Of a stretch of 64,000 nucleotides of DNA, positions 11,301-22,083 are shown piece by piece (within the stretch, counting starts at the first letter, position 1; each line of letters begins with the position of its first letter). Made by a program: the position numbers and the translations under genes. The stretch spans positions 496,001 through 560,000 of the forward strand of contig SEMN01000226.1 in assembly GCA_005408345.1 (NCBI GenBank), given 5' to 3'. Origin of the DNA: Macquaria australasica (taxonomy: Eukaryota > Chordata > Actinopteri > Centrarchiformes > Percichthyidae). The notes under the pieces are model-generated. The model saw only the letters and a program-made list of their open reading frames with translations, was not told where the DNA came from and did not search any database.

Positions 11301-14300
11301 TATGTTTCCAGGTTTTTGTCTCTCCTATTACTTAATAAGTTCTGTAAGTGTTTAAAAATAGTATTTGTGTACCTTCTTGCACAGAGAGTGGTGGTATCGG
11401 CAGTCAAGTCATCCGCACAGCTCAGTACCAAACAGCTGATAGAGCTGCTTTTCTCCTCCCAGGCCATCAGGCACTGTAGGAACACCCCAACTCTGCAGCA
11501 CGGCTTCTTGGTGCAGGTAAAGCATAACAAATCAAGTACTGTTATATTGTCTCAGAAGTGGGAATTTAAAGATAGTCATAGTCCAGCTTGTGCTGAAACT
11601 AGTGGTGACCACATGCTCTCTCCACATCCTGTGCAGCAGTGATTTAGCATGGCACTATAGTACAATGCTAGTACTTGTGTAAAAGGAGTAGTTGAAACAG
11701 AAGCACCAGTTCCAAATGGAAACAATTCACTCTAACATTTCTGCATATTGAACCATTCATTAAATTAAATGAAAAATACCAAAAACTATATTAAAAGAAA
11801 TATTGAATATAAAAACAGTTGACAAAACAATTTCACCACAAGGTCCACTCAATAGCTGTTCTGGAGCTTTTGATCATATCATACAATCTTCCTCAGCAGA
11901 CGGAGTTACCCAGTTGTCATGGAATTGTAGATGCTCAAATTTCCATTTTTTCCAAATTGGCATAAAAGTTTACATTTATTTGGCAGATGCTTTTGGCCAA
12001 AGCAACATACAAATGAGGTAAAATCATAAGCCACAGATCAAGGAGAAGCCTTCATGCCACAACAACAGTAACACATAAGTTCAGAGCAAATTACTTTTTT
12101 GTTTTTTAGAAATACTGTATACTCTTTGATTATTATCACAATAGGTTACACAAAATAACATTGTTATGATTTTACAACTGATCTGAACAGAACCTTCAGA
12201 AATATACATTTCTGTGATGAGATCACAGCGAAAAGGACAAGAATTTAAAATAATTTGCTTGGAATTTATTTTCAAATTGATAATAATAATATAGAAATAA
12301 AACAGCCGTTCATCACCATAATGTAGTTAGTGTTTAACAATGGGCAAAATGTTGTAAAATGGTTTACAAATGTAATATATGTATATTCCAGCAATTTAAA
12401 ATTTTAGTTGTAGCCGACATGAAGCAGATAGCAAGATAAAATGCAAGTAAGAAGTTTAATGTTTTTCATTGTGTACACAGATAATGAGATATGCTGAGCA
12501 GAGAATCCCCACGCTGAATGAATACTGTGTGGTCTGTGATGAACAACATGTGTTTCAGAACGGCCCCATGTTAAAGGTACACTCCTACAAAAAAATTAGC
12601 TGGTGGTTTAGTGGCTAATCTGCTGAGGCAAAACTAAAAATACACTTGACTGTTAATATATTGTCGCTTTTTTGCTTTGTGTGTGTTTCTAGCCAGCAGT
12701 TTGCGCCAGGGAGCTATGCGTGTTTTCCTTTTATACGTTGGGGGTCATGTCTGGAGCTACAGAAGAGGTTGCCACTGGTGCAGAGGTTGGTAACACACAT
12801 ACGCACTTTTATAGGTAGCCTGGATGATCATAGTGTAAGATTACTGTATTGCAGTAACGTCTGTTCTGCAGGTAGTTGACCTGCTGGTGGCCATGTGCAG
12901 AGCCGCCCTTCAGTCTTCACGCAAGAGCATCATATTTGAACCATACCCGTCTGTTGTTGACCCGTGCAACCCCAAAACCCTGGCCTTCAGTCCTAAGGTA
13001 TCAGCTGAACTAATCAAACATATCACTGACTTGATTTGTTATGGACTACTCAGTATGTTATTTCTTTATTCTGAAGCAATCATGTATTGTTTTGTTGCGG
13101 CAGAGAAAGAGCTACGACAGGCTACAAAAAGCTCTGGACAGTGTCTTGTTAATCAGGAGGATGGCACAGGTGACTGAGCTTAAAATAAATCCTACACTCA
13201 CGTCACCATTTTCAAGATTCAAGTCTGGTTCTCTGCATGAAACTGTATTTTATCATATCCAGGGTCCATATTCTGAAATAAAGAAGCAGATGGACAAGAT
13301 AGACCCTCTTGCTCATCCCTTACTGCAATGGTGAGCGACGCAATCGAAACTAGCATTTCACTCACATTTCTAATTCTAGTTCATAAACTTGATATGTCAT
13401 GTTTCTTAGATTCATATCCAGGTGTGTGTTTGTATGTTTGACAACAGGATTTTAGCAAGCAACAGATCACACATTGTCAAGCTTCCGCTGAACAGGGTAT
13501 GATAGAGTAGTTGGCAGTTAGACTCTGATGTCTTAAGACAGTAGTTGCAAGTTTTACAGCAGTAGTAGTTCATAAATGGCACTCAAATATACTGTGTTTT
13601 ATACTTTATATACATTTTATTATTTTGTTGCTCTCTAATCTATTTTTTGTATCACTCTGTGCACAATAGCAACTTAAGTTCATGCACACACCCCATCAGT
13701 ACCTGTTGATCAGCAGCCCTCCATCCAAAGAGGCTCGTTTTCAAACTGCCAAGAAACTTTATGGCAGCACCTTTGCCTTCCAGTGCGTAAACTCAAAGCT
13801 GTGCCACAAATATAAAACCTTCATATCAACACTATATACGGAATATGATCCCTGCTTCACACGCTTAGACCCTATTTTCTCTTCTTTCAGTGGTTCCCAC
13901 ATCGAAAACTGGCACTCTATTTTGAGAAATGGGCTGGTTAATGCCTCTTACACAAAATTACAGGTAAAGTATAAAAATAATTTTGTATGTAAAACCTTTT
14001 GTATTCTTTGAGTTAAGTTAATTTAGGCCTTTAAATCTAATGTAATTTCACAGCTGAGATTTCAACATACTTTTTGAGTTTATCTCTTTTATCTTTTGTC
14101 AGACTTACATGAACATTAAGACCTATGAAACCTTTTAGGATTTTAAATTAACTGAAGTGTTTATTTGCTACAATCTCACATTTTTGGCCTGCTTCCTGTT
14201 AAAGCTACATGGAGCTGCATATGGGAAAGGCATCTATCTGAGTCCTATCTCAAACATCTCATTTGGATATTCTGGTATGAATGCACACTATCATTTAATT

Positions 14301-15009
14301 TTCATAATACTCTGCATACAATATGACCTATTTATACAAAGATTACCATCACTTATTGATGCCAGCATGTTTCTGAAACGTATCCTTCCTCTTTGTTCAG
14401 AGATGGGTAAAGGGCAACACCAAATACCCACCAAAGAGGAACTCATAAAGAAATACAACCACATAAACATAATCAAACAGGTAAGTTATCATTCACATTT
14501 GTCCAAACTTGGATGCAATCTTGTTGTTTGTATCTCACCCTGTATTGTCTCCTTGTTTTAGGAACAGTCGGGGCAAGCCAGGTTTCTGCAAAACAGGAAC
14601 CTAAACTGCATTGCTCTCTGTGAAGGTAAGGTTACAAAGAGCCTTGATTTGATAACACAAGGACTGATTTTGTCGCATTGTTTTTTGAAAGTTGTCTGTA
14701 TGTCTTGACAGTCATAACTTCAAAGGACCTTCAAAAACACGGGAACATTTGGGTGTGTCCGATATCTGACCATGTGTGCACACGTTTCCTCTTTGTGTGA
14801 GTATAACATGAAGCAGCAGAGATGTAACTGCCTGAAAAACCTTTCTGCCCCAACAAGAAATTTCCAGACTATATTTCAGATTATTACAACGTTGTGCTTT
14901 TGTCTTTCTCAGGTATGAGAACGGCCAGGTGGGAGATGTCCACATCAACACTCAGGAAGCCGGGATCCACAGGGAAATTATACAAGTAATTGCTTCAAAG
15001 CCGTGCTGA
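8393..15009 (+). CDS. parp6: PARP6, mono-ADP-ribosyltransferase (22 coding exons)
   Basis: PARP6 attaches single ADP-ribose units from NAD+ to proteins. Coding exons: 8393-8395, 9046-9123, 10083-10177, 10272-10332, 10439-10529, 10611-10677, 10858-11007, 11102-11231, 11385-11516, 12481-12576, 12693-12785, 12872-12997, 13104-13169, 13263-13330, 13448-13496, 13670-13782, 13891-13963, 14205-14274, 14401-14480, 14562-14625, 14712-14796, 14913-15009. They sum to 1,887 nt (628 aa); human PARP6 is about 630 aa. Visible landmarks: EYGSIDDVDVDLNIN, QYLDGPAPSVEVFQPSN, a Cys-containing block YCVVCDEQHVFQNG, then the catalytic domain with HGSHIENWHSILRNGL (His473), YGKGIYLSP (Tyr508) and FLFVYENGQVGD near 594-605. 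The third-position glutamate of polymerising PARPs is absent, as expected for a mono-transferase. PARP8 is the alternative, but it is longer and has a different middle region. The start is odd: ATG is the last three bases of its exon. Teleost duplicate (a or b) not determined. Confidence 0.96.
8490..8760 (-). repeat. Dispersed repeat, same family as 5065-5360, opposite strand
   Basis: It contains ATTAATTGATTAG-type ends and the core GGACTTTTGGTCCAACAAAA. The copy inside the 4.8-5.6 kb element has the matching core in a different orientation. It lies in the first intron of PARP6. Confidence 0.6.
9293..9921. mobile_element. Non-autonomous DNA transposon with long inverted ends (PARP6 intron)
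   Basis: The left part (CATGGTTTATAA ... AAGGACATTTT) recurs inverted at the right (AAAATGTCCTTA ... TTATAAACCATTTATTAA), and the right edge reads AAAGTGTTACCC. The central part near 9560-9670 carries another dispersed fish motif, GTCTTCATCAGCAAAT. No coding capacity. Confidence 0.65.
11960..12020 (+). repeat. Dispersed retroposon core motif in a PARP6 intron
   Basis: The motif TTTGGCAGATGCTTTTGGCC and then CAAAGCAACATACAA resembles a repeat tail widely seen in fish genomes. The adjacent stretch 11835-11900 matches the AAGGTCCACT / CTTC-TCAGCA repeat also present near 9570 and 36690. Confidence 0.45.
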
Positions 15010-15406
15010 CGCTTTGAAGGAAGAAAAAACACTGACTGAGAATAGGTCTTAGTCTCTTTGTGGCTAAATTTATTAAGTTTGGCTTTTATTGGTTTGACAA
15101 GTGAACATAAAACAATGAGCTGCTTGATATTTCATTTATCAGCTTTTGTTGAATGAAAAACGCTAACTCAAAGGAAGGAAAATACCGCCACAAAACCAAA
15201 GAAGGCATCTCTTCTTTCTCTTATTAGTTGCAATAATATTAGATGGATGAAACTAGTTTGTTGTGTCACGCACCTGTTAAAGCTTTTTTTGCCTTATATC
15301 TTAATTTACAGCCTGGTGGAATTCAAATCTCTGTCTACCATCAGTGTCATAACTCTATATTGTAAGCACATATTTTGTACATTTTTATAACCACACATTT
15401 TGTTTA

Positions 15407-15412
15407 AATAAA
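15407..15412 (+). terminator. parp6: PARP6 poly(A) signal
   Basis: Canonical AATAAA about 400 nt after the PARP6 stop codon; the first good signal downstream. Confidence 0.7.
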
Positions 15413-17114
15413 GGTTTAAAACGTTTGCATATTTTGTTCAACAGATCAAATGTTTTCCTTTTACTTGTTAATGCAGATTGCCCACAGCTCGAAGGTCCAC
15501 TTTGTTATTTGTGTAATACGTGTGTTGTGCCACAAGATGGAAGTGTAACCAGTAACAACCACTTTCATTGCTAACACAAAGCCAATAACACCCCATAAAT
15601 GTAAGGTTATGGCAATTATAATTTTAAATGTTTGGAAGTATAGACTGTTACAGATGTTTGAATTAGATAGCATTGTGAGCACATTCAAAACTTGGGTGTT
15701 GGGTGTTGACATGAGCCTGTGTTATATTCTACTTGAGGAAAAACAACACTAGACGACTGCACAACACACCAGATGTGTCACAGGAGTCACACACAAAAAT
15801 AATCAGTGAAATTGAGAGTTTTTTGTGACACATGCAGAAACTCCAGCCATTATCCAGATGTTTCACCAATATTCTCATAATGGGAATATATTCACTAATA
15901 GACAGTTAATGTGCATTTAACTGACATTCATGGCCAGTGGATTAACCTCCTGGGAACCAATTGTAATTTTTTCTGCACTATACTGACACCACTGAGAGTC
16001 ACATCTTTGTGCTCATTGTTTGAGTCAGTGAATATCATGGGGTGCATACTATCCTGTGAGGCAGAAATGCACCATTATAACAGTGTACTGGATCCATATG
16101 TGCCCCACAGCTGCCTCCTGACCTCCTCCCTCGGCTCAGCTCCTCTAAAGAAAGCATCTAGGAAAACACCTCTGTTTGCATCTAGATACAGATCTTTTCT
16201 TACAAGTCCTGGTTTTATGGGTTAATGCAAGTTTGGCAAAAAAAAGGCAGCAGCTTCAAGGTATGATTGTCCTTATAAATGTCATTGATTCAAAAGAGGC
16301 ACAAATGATGTAGCGAGCATTTTCTGGGTCAGCCCAGCAGGCGATGGACTGAAGGGAGGAAAACTGTGAAGTTGCTGTAATAGCCCAAAGGAAGACATTT
16401 CTCAAGGACCATATGGCTCTTTGATGATAGTGCAGAGGGGAAGTTGTCTTAAAACCATGATATACTGTATGTTGCCGTAACTATTATATTATTTTCAATT
16501 ATCTTTGCCCCAGTGAGATTGTAGTTTGGTGCAATATCTGCAAAAAGGCACATTAAGAATGCCAACAATCAAAACCAGTTCAGTTAAAACAATGGATTGT
16601 TTCAACTGCATGCCTTGTTAAATCTCATTAACTCATATTTATTCATCCATATAATTCAAGCAACCACATGAACAAATAAAATCTCTGAGCCCTCGAGGGT
16701 TTAACAATTTTCCCTCCAAAACCAACAAACTTGAATGTGACAGACATTATTAAATGTTGCATGTGCCTTTAAGAGCACTATGTCCCACTCTACATGTCTC
16801 TCTCTGAGCCTCAGCTGTCCTCAGTGCTGAATAGAGCAAGGACATCTTTTCCTTCACATCAATGGGATTAGAGGAAGAAATGCCCTCTTCATACTGCTGG
16901 CTGTCATCTCAGTGCTCAGAAGACAAAATGGAAATGCAGTATGGACAGAAAGAAGAGCAAGATAAATCACAAGTTTGGATTACAAAGCTGATCAGATTTT
17001 AGTTTCTTAAATGAGCAAGAAACATGTTTCCAGTCTCAGGGGAGATATGCAAATAATCCAAGGCTGCGGGCTCAGAAACAGCATCCTGCGCTGTTGTTTT
17101 ACTGCTTTCTTACA
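15413..17114. other. PARP6-RPP25 intergenic region
   Basis: Unique-looking sequence with no convincing exon. The portion 16780-17090 may contain RPP25 5'-untranslated sequence, but I see no firm splice pair. Confidence 0.5.
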
Positions 17115-17777
17115 ATGACTGAACCCAGGAGTCAGATGAAGAGTTCAAATAGTGCAAGCAGTGCTGTAATGGAACTGCAGTCTGCTTCATTCACTGATGT
17201 CCCATCTTCATCTTTGTCTCCAAAACTTGGCCAGAGCAACTTCAGGGGAGTCAGCCGCACAGAGGACAGCAGTCCCTACCCAATCCCCGGCCTGGCAGCA
17301 GACGTCCTGCACATGCGAGTGAAAGAAGGGAGCAAGATCCGCAATTTGCTGCAGTTTGCAACAGCTCGCATGCAAGGGGAGGGAAAAGACAGCAATGGGG
17401 CATCACTGAGACAGGTGGTCTTCACTGGCTCAGGTAGAGGACTCACCAAGACCATCACCTGTGTGGAGATTCTGAAACGTAAAGTGGGAGGGCTCCATCA
17501 GGTGTCCAAGCTCTACTACAAGACGGTGAATGAGGTCTGGGAGAGTCCACAACAGGGAGTACCAGGTGTAACCATGCAGAGGACAGTCCCTGCTCTCTGT
17601 ATCCTGCTCTCTAAAGACCCTCTGGATCCCCAGGAGCCTGGATACCAACCCCCCCAAACCCTGAGTGTTCCCACAGAGGATGCAGAGAGAAGCAGAGCTC
17701 TACTAAGGCCAGCTCCCTGCTCACAGCACACAGTCAAGAGAGTCTGTCTGAATGACTGGAGTGTATGTTCTCCATGA
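17115..17777 (+). CDS. rpp25: RPP25, RNase P/MRP subunit p25 (Alba family), single exon
   Basis: Rpp25 pairs with Rpp20 and binds the RNA of nuclear RNase P and RNase MRP, which process pre-tRNA and pre-rRNA. The intronless frame encodes 220 aa; human RPP25 is 199 aa and also intronless. An Alba fold spans about residues 64-143: VLHMRVKEGSKIRNLLQFAT, then RQVVFTGSGRGLTKTITCVE, ILKRKVGGLHQVSKLYYK and VNEVW. The following VPALCILLSKDPLDPQEPGY is characteristic of the RPP25/RPP25L pair. The Ser-rich N-terminus and the C-terminal tail are poorly conserved. ATG at 17115 is the first in frame; the frame stays open seven codons upstream to a TTG that I do not consider a start. RPP25L is the alternative, but placement immediately upstream of COX5A in the same orientation matches RPP25 in mammals. 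Confidence 0.93.
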   Translation: MTEPRSQMKSSNSASSAVMELQSASFTDVPSSSLSPKLGQSNFRGVSRTEDSSPYPIPGLAADVLHMRVKEGSKIRNLLQFATARMQGEGKDSNGASLRQVVFTGSGRGLTKTITCVEILKRKVGGLHQVSKLYYKTVNEVWESPQQGVPGVTMQRTVPALCILLSKDPLDPQEPGYQPPQTLSVPTEDAERSRALLRPAPCSQHTVKRVCLNDWSVCSP

Positions 17778-18335
17778 ACATCTGACTACGTCATGTGAAA
17801 TAAGAGGAAATTAACCCATATAGTATTAGACTTGAGCAGAGGGTTATTTTATTATGTCTTTTTAGCTGCATCAAGTTTGCCTAAAATATGAAATACCTCT
17901 GAATTTCAACTTTTATATTTTGATGTTTATGTAAGGTATTCTGCCACTAAAGTGAACAATTGCCTCTGCCTCCAATGGCCAAAAGAAAAGACAGTTTCTC
18001 AATTCATAATCTACTCTGAATGATGTGTGCATGTTGAAATTCAAATCTGTCTTTTGCAACACTTAGTAACTTTGTTATGAAAGTAATGTATGTATTTGAA
18101 TGATTTTTAGCAGCAATATAAATAGTCACATTGGTAGTTAAATATTAGCAATAGAGGTTATTCTGATGCAAAAGGTCAACAAAGCACTGCAAAAGTGCAC
18201 AAAGTTGGTCACAGTCACTGTAAATATGGACATCAAGGTCTTCATTCTGTTTTCTACTTGTTTTCATGTAAACATTCATGAATCATAGGACCAGAATGTT
18301 TTGGTTAAGTCTTTTTATGTATGTAATATCACTGA

Positions 18336-18341
18336 AATAAA
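18336..18341 (+). terminator. rpp25: RPP25 poly(A) signal
   Basis: AATAAA about 560 nt after the RPP25 stop codon. Confidence 0.6.
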
Positions 18342-19123
18342 TGAACTAGTTTGGAAATGCATGTCTTTGTAACTTTGATGTTTTAGGCTGTGTTGGAGAG
18401 TGTATACGCATCTTTTATTGGAATGAAAGTAGAAATACCCTTATAGAATAGAAGCTGTTTAAACCTCTAAACCTGGAATTTTACAGAGAGAAACTATTTT
18501 ATGCACATTACCACCTGTCAGCAGTCCGTTAACTTTGATTCAAGTTAGTTTGTGTCTGTGGGTTACAATCAGACATGCCATCTGGAAGACTTTTTTTCCC
18601 TGCGTTCTAGTGAAATGCAGCACAGTGAAATGGAAAAATAATAGTATCCAATACCACAAGCTTTGGAACTATTTAACTCCCATTCTCTAGTCTAGAGTCA
18701 CATTCTAGTCTGTAGGCAACCCTTATCAAAAATCTGATAGCCTGTTGCTTTAGGGACTAGTGTGTGCGGTACTTAGTGGGGTCTAAGGTGAGGGAAGGCA
18801 AAGCTCTTTTTGTACAGCACAGGATAATTCAAAGTAAAGTCATGAATACATTAATTAGGTCTAATTGAATTTCGGTGTCTTATAGCAGCTGCATTGTATT
18901 CTGCTTCGAGTTGTTTTTTTAAAGCGTCCTACTAAAATATATCCCATGATTACTGAACTTTTCTGTGAGAATAATAATAATGTATGTATGAACATGTTGA
19001 TCCATTTTCAATTTAAAATAAAGACATAAAAATAATAGTGTTCAGCGCTTTGCAGTATTATTTCTAGGTCAAAGTCAGAACCAGCAGCTCAACAAAACAT
19101 AAAATTATCAATGAGCTGCTGTT

Positions 19124-19135
19124 TGCACATGCGCA
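19124..19135 (+). promoter_or_regulatory. NRF-1-like site in the COX5A promoter
   Basis: TGCACATGCGCA matches the known palindromic NRF-1 consensus (YGCGCAYGCGCR) at 11 of 12 positions. It lies about 107 nt upstream of the COX5A ATG in a CpG-rich block. NRF-1 is the established activator of nuclear respiratory-chain genes, so position and target agree. Binding is inferred. Confidence 0.6.
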
Positions 19136-19241
19136 GCACGGGATCGCGTACGTGACGGGGTACGCCGCAAGTTAGCGCTAGCTTTAGCTTAACGTCCTCC
19201 TGCCAAATCTCACCGATTCGTGTCGCTGGCTGTCCCGCATC

Positions 19242-21849
19242 ATGTTCAGAGCCGCCGTCCGACTCTCAGTCTCCGGTGTCCGGAGTTTAACCCGTACGCA
19301 ACCCGGGTGCCAAGGTATTTGTTCACCTCTGAATATTATTTTGTAATTTGGTTGCTTATGATACCGTCAAGGCGAAGTTGTAGCGGAAATCACGCGTGGC
19401 TGTCGGCACGTCGCGGTGCCCGCACGGCTACGCTAGCTGACACCAGCCGATATTCGCTTATCCGGTGTAACTATCGCTTATAAATACACGCCGCGCTGTT
19501 AAACGTGCTGCTGTTTCAGTCAAAGTATGTGGGGTTTCGTTCAGCACTGCCGTCGCCCACATAACCTGAGTGTGCGCGGCTCTAAAAATGTCCCGGTGTT
19601 CCGGTCGGCGGTGTCTGTGTCCTTGCCGTGACCCATGTGTAAGGCTGAGTCTGGGGCCCTGTGGTCCTGCTGCCGATGCTGACTGGGTTAGTTGACTAGC
19701 AGCTGTGTTCAGTGTTCCTGGCATCAAGGTATGGTTTGGTGCAGACAGTAGCAACCAGGAAACACTCGCCACTCTGGTGCTGTCGTGATGTTTCAGCTAG
19801 AAATGCTCTAAAATGCTACATTGTCTTTATCTATCAGGGATAGTTAAACAAAGCAGATGCTGTGTGATTCCCTCATCCTCTTAAATATATCACAAGAACC
19901 ATAGTATAAATATAAATGTCCTGTTTGTGAGTGTGCATTCGGCCTGGTAGGTCATATCAGGAGGTGGCAATGATCCAGCTGCATTAATAACCTTATTCCA
20001 CCTCACTCAGTGTAGATATCCTTCACTGTGTTTGCCCTTCCACATTGCCTGACACCAGATGCCACTGTACGTGCTTTATGTTACTGGTGATGGGCTGTTC
20101 AACTGAAAATTGTTGTCGCTGTGCAGCTCTCCTGGCCTCAAGATGTTACTCACACGGGAAGCAAGAGACAGATGAGGAGTTTGATGCCCGCTGGGTCACC
20201 TATTTCAACAAGAAAGACATTGACGCATGGGAGCTAAGAAAAGGTGGGTTTGTAGATGATGGTGAAACTGAATCACTAAAGCGATTAGCATTGTGAAATT
20301 TAAAACTGAAACTGAATGCATATGTCCGACGGTTATTGCCGGGTTCAGCATAAGGAAGTTGTTTTCAGTGGTTTAGAAAGTTGAAGCTAAGGTTCAGTGA
20401 TAATACAATATTTACCACGAGTCAACGGAGAGTTGTCGACTAGTAAAGATTTGGTCTGATCTGAGATTTGGAGCAAATCTGTGAGGATGACCGCTTCATG
20501 ACTATATTGGATTTACAGGATTCGTGCATTACTGTGATGAAATTTTATGATTTTTTTTGTTAATTTGCTGGATATTACTAAAAAAAAAAAAGGTATACTC
20601 TATTGTAGTGAAGCAGCTAAAATGTAAACATGGTAGACATTAAAATGTTTAATATGCAGATTTTATTTCCATTAAATTAGATTAATAATTAATAAATTCA
20701 TTTTGAATGAGTGACATAACTGATCTGTCTGAGATGAGAAAACCTGGGTTTCAATAGCAGATTCCAAAAGAATACTTTTTAATACCTTAGTTTGAGGAAC
20801 GTAAACGTCCTTCTACTAAACCCTTTTTTTTTTTTTTTTAATTTAACAAAAGAATCCAAGTAGCCGTACAAGAATGTGTATGTAAAGAAAAGTACCAATC
20901 TGAGCATTCAATGCCAGCTTTTGGTAATTCAATACTTCAGAGGACTCTGCAAAAACAAATGCATGGTTGTCCGGCACAAACAGGTCACAAATATCAAGTT
21001 CCATTGTTTAAACAGGCTCAGTAATTTCCTAAAATAGCTGGACACTGTAGCTTTTAGCAAATAGGACGCAAGTTAATAGTGCAGTTATTGGGCACTATTT
21101 TCAGCCATGGATTAATACAGATTTAAACATAATGCCTTAGTGAGTATTTTTGGCTCCAGGATGATGTGTGTGGGATCAGTTCAAAATAAACTACAGTGCC
21201 AATGTTTATCGTAATGAAGGAACATGTCACCCAGTAACTGTGTGGAGGTCTATTATACGGAGGGATAAGATACAGTATATCAGACAATAAATAGAAAATA
21301 CTTTTTTTTTTTATTGGTATCAGTTCATTATTGGTTTTGGTCTCTGTGGGATTTATTCACATAGAAAAAATATAGAATATTACCAACCTTATCCTTTAAG
21401 CAACAGACAAAACAAATTAAATTTGGCATTTAGTAAAAGTGTTGATTTCTGTCTCTGTTCTCCAATTAAGAAGTGTAATTCCTTCTTTCAGGGATGAACA
21501 CATTGATTGGTTACGATCTGGTACCTGAGCCAAAGATTCTTGAGGCAGCACTGAGAGCCTGTCGGAGGTTAAACGACTTGGCCAGCGCTATCCGAATTTT
21601 GGAAGCTGTGAAGGTGAGCGAAAAAGACAGCCTCTGAGCTTGGTTATAATTCGGGGAGTATTGCCAACCAGCATCTTTGCAGTTAGTAGTCATAAGTTAA
21701 TGATTAATGTGTTTCACCATTTCTTATTCTCTCAGGACAAATCCGGCCCTCATAAAGAGATCTACCCGTACCTGATCCAAGAGCTGAAGCCAACATTAGA
21801 CGAGCTTGGCATCTCTACGCCTGAAGAGCTCGGCATTGACAAAGTGTAG
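19242..21849 (+). CDS. cox5a: COX5A, cytochrome c oxidase subunit 5A
   Basis: This is a nuclear-encoded, matrix-side subunit of respiratory complex IV. Four coding exons: 19242-19314, 20127-20243, 21492-21613, 21736-21849; total 426 nt, 141 aa (human precursor 150 aa). The N-terminus is an Arg-rich, acid-free presequence (MFRAAVRLSVSGVRSLTR) that ends before RCYSHGKQETDEEFDARW, where the mature chain begins in mammals. Conserved stretches: TYFNKKDIDAWELRKGMNTL, GYDLVPEPKILEAALRACRR, and STPEELGIDKV at the C-terminus. All splice sites are GT-AG. An additional intron follows the stop codon by eight bases (donor 21858, acceptor before 21952). It sits immediately downstream of RPP25 in the same direction. 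Identification is secure. Confidence 0.97.
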
Positions 21850-21951
21850 ATGAGTAGGTATTAAAACTCTCCGATCAGTCGTGTGTTTTTTCTCCCCACC
21901 AGGTTTGTCATAAGACGGCTGTCTAACAGAAATTTTGTGTGTTTGTTTCAG

Positions 21952-22083
21952 ATCTAACGACGGTGGATATCCCCAGGACACAGAACCTTTGTACTTAAAT
22001 GTTTGCGTCATATAAAACGTGTGATATTTAATTCAGCCTTTATTACGTTCTTTTGCTTGTAAAATATTGATGAGCCTAATAAA
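21952..22083 (+). other. cox5a: COX5A 3'-untranslated exon with poly(A) signal
   Basis: The acceptor TTTGTTTCAG at 21951 pairs with the donor after GAGTAG at 21857. The exon is non-coding and contains AATAAA at 22078-22083. Confidence 0.75.
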
